Of a stretch of DNA of 64,000 nucleotides, positions 58,902 to 64,000 are shown piece after piece. Positions within the stretch are counted from its first letter, which is position 1. The number at the start of each line of letters is the position of its first letter. The position numbers and the translations under genes are program-made. The DNA is from Diphasiastrum complanatum (Eukaryota > Streptophyta > Lycopodiopsida > Lycopodiales > Lycopodiaceae), in the NCBI GenBank assembly GCA_029204225.1, contig CM055112.1:27611063-27675062 (forward strand), written 5' to 3'. The notes under the pieces are model-generated. The model had not been told where the DNA came from, ran no database searches, and worked only from the letters and a program-made list of their open reading frames with translations.

Positions 58902-59552
58902 GTACTCCATCTGAGCTGGGCTCTCCATTATTCATATTTCATGGCATTACTATATTTCTCCATCACATCATCTGAAAATTGAGTGCACATCAATGTATTT
59001 CACCATGGAGTAGATGGAGACCTTAGGAGATACATCTTGACTGTTTTCACACAACATGGGGAGTAAGTGGCCACTCCCATTCCACTTACACCCCATTTAC
59101 CGAGCGGTAAGTTGTTGTGACATGAAACTAAAACGAACATGTTTGACATGTTGCAAAGGCTGACGAGGGTTTGTGGCTCATGTTCTTCTCGTTGTGTGTG
59201 TGTGAGTGAGTAACAAGACTTCACATAGTCCCTCTTCAAACCTTTTGAACCCTTCAATTTATAACATGTAAAAACAAAGCTGTATAAAGTTTTACAATAT
59301 AGAGTATCATAAAGCGAAGCAAGTTTTAGGACACTCAGTTGTTACTTGCACATCGTTTGCTTATAAGACGGCCATCCGCCAAGAGTAGTAAGCTTATTTT
59401 GAACAGACAACTGATCATAAGAGCATCATGCATGAATGAGGTGATCATTACAACTCATTCACTTGTTGGTGAACATATAGCCATCGATTATAGAGTCAAA
59501 GATATACCAGAAATCTTATGTTGTAGCAGAGAGAAGAGATAAACGATAAACC

Positions 59553-59556
<4 letters not shown>

Positions 59557-59617
<61 letters not shown>
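59557..59617. repeat. (GA)n microsatellite
   Basis: About 30 GA units. Confidence 0.97.
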
Positions 59618-59621
<4 letters not shown>

Positions 59622-59918
59622 GAAAGAATAAAAATAGAGTTGTGTGATCTCCCTATTTATAGAAGCTAGAGAACGCTTAGGTGCATTGAGTGCAAGTAAA
59701 TGTTCACCATTAGATTGAATCCCCGTATTGTGCACTAATCTTAGCCATTCAAGGACTTCAAGTTTCCCACCATTTAATTTTTCTTTTTCCCTCTTTTGGG
59801 GCCTTCCAACTTAGTACAACAATTTGAGGCAATTTCATGACCTTGGTTTTGAAGGGAAAAAAACTTCCACCAACATTTCGTGGAACCATTATAGTAGAAT
59901 GGGTACCAAACATAGTCC

Positions 59919-59920
<2 letters not shown>

Positions 59921-59984
<64 letters not shown>
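59921..59984. repeat. (GA)n microsatellite
   Basis: About 32 GA units, 300 bp from the previous array. Confidence 0.97.
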
Positions 59985-59986
<2 letters not shown>

Positions 59987-61124
59987 TGAACTCACATTTA
60001 AAAATAAAAGGCTTCATTGTATGATGTCCTATTAGTAACATTCCTAAAAAGGGGTGGATGCAATCTGAAATGTAAGTGATGCATTAAAGAAAAACATAAT
60101 CTGTGATGCGCCTAGTAGCCATTAACAAAAAGATCCAGTTATTAATCAATGGGTGACATTCATAATGGCATGCCTACTCTTGTGTAGCTTCTCCCATAGG
60201 ACTTGCTCTTATTAAACACATGCATCCTAATTGGAGCCTTGTTGCGGCCATTTTGTCCGTAGGTTAGATCAAGATTCATTTGAAATGCAACAAATGTAAA
60301 AATATTGCCAATTTTAAATCTCACATTCTTTGTCTTCAACTCCCTATAATTGAGTTGATCAAGCATGATCTCAATAGAAACTTGTGAAAGCTCATTATGG
60401 AAAACTTCATTTTGTATATTTGGAGTTTAGCACATATGAGCTGAAATCAAATTTAATACTGAAAACCTATTTTGAATAGTTTGAATTTTGTACAAATTGT
60501 GGTCTTTGATTGATTTCTCTTTTTGCAGCGACTTTGGCACATATGAAGTGTGTGAGCACAAAATTTGAAAATTGCATTTTGTAAAATACATTATGGCTTT
60601 CTTTGCGGGAATTAAAAAAGTGGTCCAAATTAAAAAGATTATGTGTCATGGAGCAACTTGCTTGAATAATGAAAAGTGGTTGTGTACAAGTTTGAAGAGA
60701 GATATGTCTTTAGTCTTTTTTATTTTCATGTGAAAAAAAAGGGACACCAAGTCAAAAATATTGTGTGAGATGTCATGAATCAATAAATTGATCAAATAAT
60801 TAGGGGTACGTGGACATGGATAAAATTAATGACAAGATATGTCTTTTGTAGGCAATAATTTTTGTGCATTTCTATGTCAAATCTACAGCAAAATCCAAAG
60901 GATTTTATGTGAGATGACATGGAACAAATTAAGTGAATAATGAAGATTAGGCGGAGAAGAAATTAAAATAAGATATGTTATTTATATAATTAAGATTATG
61001 TGAATTTTTTTATTTGTGGTATAGGCATAAATAGACTAATGTAGTGTAGGCCTATGTAAAATATTTTTAGCTAGTTTCAATATTGTAGCAGATTGGGATC
61101 CATTGCAAATGATCTGGATTGTGT

Positions 61125-61147
61125 GATCCGATTCGTATGATCGGATC
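61125..61147. repeat. short inverted repeat GATCCGAT/ATCGGATC
   Basis: 8-bp perfect arms around a 7-base loop, followed by further GGATC/GATCGG words (CAGGATCCCGGATCGG at about 61163). The pattern recalls the GTTCC blocks but the words differ. Confidence 0.7.
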
Positions 61148-61829
61148 GCTAGGACCTGAATCAGGATCCCGGATCGGAAAAATTTGCATATTTTTTTGCA
61201 CCGATAATAGTGACAATGCAACTCATATCCTCGCACTGTATAAAGATCGGGGCCCATACTGCTCACTGAGTTGAAGTATTCTTATATAGAGAGAGAATCG
61301 ATTTTTGACCCGGAGCATATGGATCAAAATATGTGTATACTGGCATTTGGCACTAGAAAAATAAAAAGATTAAAATTTGTGTTCCGATTAAATCAATTTT
61401 ACATTTCTTATGTTGACCAAAATCCATGTTGACATATTTGTCATCATTGGTTGACAAAACAATTCCCTAAAGCTTTTCTTTGAGTTGCAATAGGTACATG
61501 CACGGCTTGACTTTTTTGAGTCGTTAGATGCAAATCTAATTTTTTTTTAACCTTTTAAACATATTTGTTTTAGAAGAAGAATGAAACAAGCAAATATATA
61601 GTCTATTAAAAATCTTATGTGCTAAAATGAATAATGTGTGATAAACTTGTCTGCAATTATTATGCAATATAAAGTCCCATTCTAGTAGGTTTAAGAATCC
61701 TGCACTAGAGCTCCACCTTCATGCAAAGATACTTAAATCCATTTAGTATCCTCCAACAGAACTTTTATTATACACATAGGTCTTCCCAAATGCTAAAGAG
61801 AATGTGTGAATATAGGTACATGATTTTAA

Positions 61830-63285
61830 ATGGAAACTGTATCTAGAAAATGATGAAAACGAGTTCTTTTCATTTCTTGTCATGGTAACAAAAAATTATT
61901 GCACAAGTAGGATCTTATCTATGCAAAATAAAACTCTTAAAGTTTTCTTGTCTTTGAAGATCACCAAACATTGTGACAAGACCGACCCTAATAGAATTTC
62001 TGGAGCATTGTTCAAGGATCTCTATCAATTCCCAGTCATAGATATTACACCAAACTCGCATATGGAATTGGAAAAGGTCCTTCTTCAAATGTAGATGGGG
62101 TGATAGATGCAAAAACAATTCCTCCATTATTTGGTTTGACCACGTTGTGTGGTTCATGATGAACAACCTTAGCAAATTCTTTCCTAGTGCTTCCATGCAA
62201 AACCAAGTCAATGTCATCTTTCTTTGGTTACACAAGCCCGCTAGGGATGTTGTTAAGTCCCATACCAACTTCCTTTATATTAGGCAGTACACGATTGAAG
62301 CCTCCATTGAATTGTCACTCGATCCTTCCTACAAACTCCTTTCCAGACTTGGGGATGCTCAAAACATGTGAGATTAAAAGGCTATTAAATATACCGAGCT
62401 TCTTTACTCTCCAAAACAAATACGTTCAGAATTCAAACAATAAGACCTGGGACTTCTAATTTAAACACACATGACTTCTACTTTTCAAAATGGCCACTTT
62501 TTTTACTGGAGCTCTTTGTATGCTGACTCATCTCCTCATGGAGGGAGCATGCCTTAAAGGAAAATACTTACCAGAGTATCCTTAATGTGGATACCAATCT
62601 TTTTGGAAGTGCGATTCATTTTATGAATACTATCTTAATGTATCACATAAGATTAGTTCTATGTGGACAACTGATATAGCGAAATGCTAAGAAAATATTT
62701 CGCTTAACGGCCTCGAGGACTAAAACCGGTTATGAGTAAGCTTACTAAGTTTGCCATTAAACAAGTTAAACACGATTCTTTGTCATACAAATGGAAACCA
62801 CGAAGTGGTAAGTTTATGTGGTCATGGGATTGTAAACAATAGAAGATATGGACTATGATTAGCATGAGTAAGTTATGCGTATGTAATGACTTCTTGGTAG
62901 ACAACTGTGTCATCAGACTCGGTGACAAAACTTGGAGACAAGTTCGTGGAATGCCTATGGGTTTTTCATGTTCCCCTATGTGGTGTAATTGGTATCTAAC
63001 TTACTATGAAATGCAATTTATCAAGAGACTTGCGAAACAATATGCGAGCTAGACAATATGTGAGCTTTTAAATATACTCGTTACATAGGCATGCGATTTC
63101 TGGACAAAAAGCAACCACGCCATGGATACGAACCCTTTTTGGATTTATCCGCTTTGAGTATCTGGATATTTAGTCGGACATTGTCGAAAACTGTACTCTC
63201 AATTTCTTGAACATTACGACTAAATTTGAACTTGATATTGATTGTTTTCACATGTCCAAATATGATAAGAGCAAGGGGGTGCTAG
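61830..63285 (+). pseudogene. decayed reverse-transcriptase protein of an unusual family
   Basis: Plus-strand text over 1.45 kb reads as one broken protein. The N-terminal part at 61830-62460 reads FLSLKITKHCDKTDPNRIS, NNLSKFFPSASMQNQVNVIF, LHKPARDVVKSHTNFLYIRQ and IKRLLNIPSFFTLQNKYVQN. At 62660-62710 is TTDIAKC-stop-ENISL, an RT motif A (D plus aromatic position). At 62855-63052 is LGDKTWRQVRGMPMGFSCSP, then MWCNWYLTYYEMQFIKRLAK (motif B). Near 63075 TRYIG stands where the YIDD box of motif C should be, with the DD lost. At 63180-63280 is TLNFLNITTKFELDIDC followed by HMSKYDKSKG. At least four stops and several shifts make it dead. It lacks copia, gypsy and L1 signatures; the GxPMGxxCSP and YDK pattern is nearer to Penelope-like or related RT groups. 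Confidence 0.7.
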
Positions 63286-64000
63286 ATTAGCCAAGTTGCA
63301 GGATTGCATGTGCTAGCTAACTATGGTTGGGTGGTGAATACTTGAGGCCACTTGTTATCTACCTTTGTGATTAAGATTAGGGACACAGGTGGAGGAGAGA
63401 TCCTTGGAGGCTTGCAAATTCTTACTTGTAGGTGGAGTCATCCTAGCTTGGAGTTGGGGAGCATCTTGGAGCTTGTAGGTTACTTGGAGGACCTTTGGAT
63501 TAGGAGGATTTCCTGAATCAGAGCTAGACAAAGGATGGTAACCTTTCTAACCTTCTTCAAGTTCTATAAAGATCACAAACTAATTTTTTTTTTGGGAAAG
63601 ATTATTGGCTTTTCTAGTAATAGGAAGCTTGTAGTTGAAGTACCCAATGAATCTAGGTTTCTTGATAAAGAGTAGTGATGCTTAAAGAATTGTTTAGGGG
63701 CTAATTTTTTATTATGTTAGAGAAGTTTTAAAGTGGGCTTTTGGTTTAAAATCTTTTTTAAAAATGATTTGTGGAATGGTTAGAGGAAGTCTTCCTCTAC
63801 ATTCACAATTTTTTTTTTTTTGCAAAAAGATTGATTCTAGCTATGTGTTTTGATTAAAACTAGTGTTTTTTCTTTTTAAAGTGTAGAAACTTTTGATTTT
63901 CATTTTAAAGTTCTATTTTTCAGACCTGTAAATCTGAATCAGATATGAAAAGTGAAGTTTTCATAAAAACTTCATTAGTTACACCTTTCTCCTACTAGTT
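63286..64000. other. no gene recognised at the right edge
   Basis: AT-rich DNA with several T runs. GGAGG-rich text at 63360-63500 has no reading frame of note. If the RT relic had a 3' end here I cannot see it. Confidence 0.45.

Larger units (their letters stand above)
58923..61829. other. ACY1 upstream and intergenic DNA with GA arrays
   Basis: No gene is recognised. It contains the two GA arrays (59557-59617, 59921-59984) and a short hairpin at 61125-61147. A simple TG run (GTTGTGTGTGTGTGAGTGAGT) lies near 59191. Confidence 0.55.

Noticed and set aside
58812..58928. upstream in-frame start for ACY1 (MESPAQM)
   Set aside because: It would place 37 or more non-conserved residues before the signal-like segment and lies upstream of the TATA-like box at 58895. 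MEEHQQQ at 58811 is preferred.
61915..62268. 117-codon open frame on the minus strand
   Set aside because: The plus strand in the same place reads as a coherent broken protein continuous with the RT downstream. The minus frame has no recognisable motif and is a shadow.

Overview
The window is eukaryotic nuclear DNA from a land plant. Two host genes can be read as exons with GT/AG introns: the B subunit of the vacuolar H+-ATPase (plus strand) and an aminoacylase-1-like M20 metallopeptidase (minus strand). Almost everything else is decayed plant retroelement: Ty3/gypsy chromoviruses, many Ty1/copia pieces, a LINE fragment, and microsatellites, many inside LTRs. Long repeat-filled introns suggest a large genome (gymnosperm, fern, lycophyte or repeat-rich angiosperm). 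The species cannot be fixed by eye.

Layout. 53-11803: minus-strand chromovirus (element A), split inside its RNase H region by a second minus-strand chromovirus (element B, 2361-8823) with matching LTRs, PBS, PPT and a nearly intact 5-bp target duplication. 11804-13651: unassigned, with LTR/PBS-like scraps. 13652-24110: twelve exons of VHA-B. The short first coding exon is not visible. Intron 6 holds a complete but internally deleted copia (16760-18615, perfect GATGC duplication) and a strong palindrome; intron 7 holds degenerate tandem repeats and two GTTCC-rich palindromes. 25111-29701: a third GTTCC palindrome and a minus-strand copia (element C).

29996-39997: a 10-kb element with two direct repeats of about 2.8 kb (TGT...ACA ends) around a region whose only recognisable coding sequence is a gag-like protein with an acidic tail. 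This fits a gag-only terminal-repeat (TR-GAG/LARD-like) element. 39998-44215: two copia relics, back to back on opposite strands, each with its LTR between the 3' end and the 5' leader of an internal region. 44230-55700: a copia graveyard on both strands, a LINE RT fragment, and a short possible glycoside-hydrolase-20 fragment.

56829-58811: aminoacylase-1-like gene (four exons), with a degraded duplicate of its 3' end just downstream and a long G tract in an intron. 61830-63285: a decayed plus-strand protein with reverse-transcriptase motifs (DIAKC, GMPMGFSCSP, a YDK block) that are neither copia, gypsy nor L1. This is the most unusual coding relic here.

The two host genes show no functional link. 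VHA-B serves vacuolar/endomembrane acidification and the aminoacylase serves N-acyl amino acid hydrolysis. Every retroelement reading frame carries stops, frameshifts or deletions, except the first part of the gag-only element.
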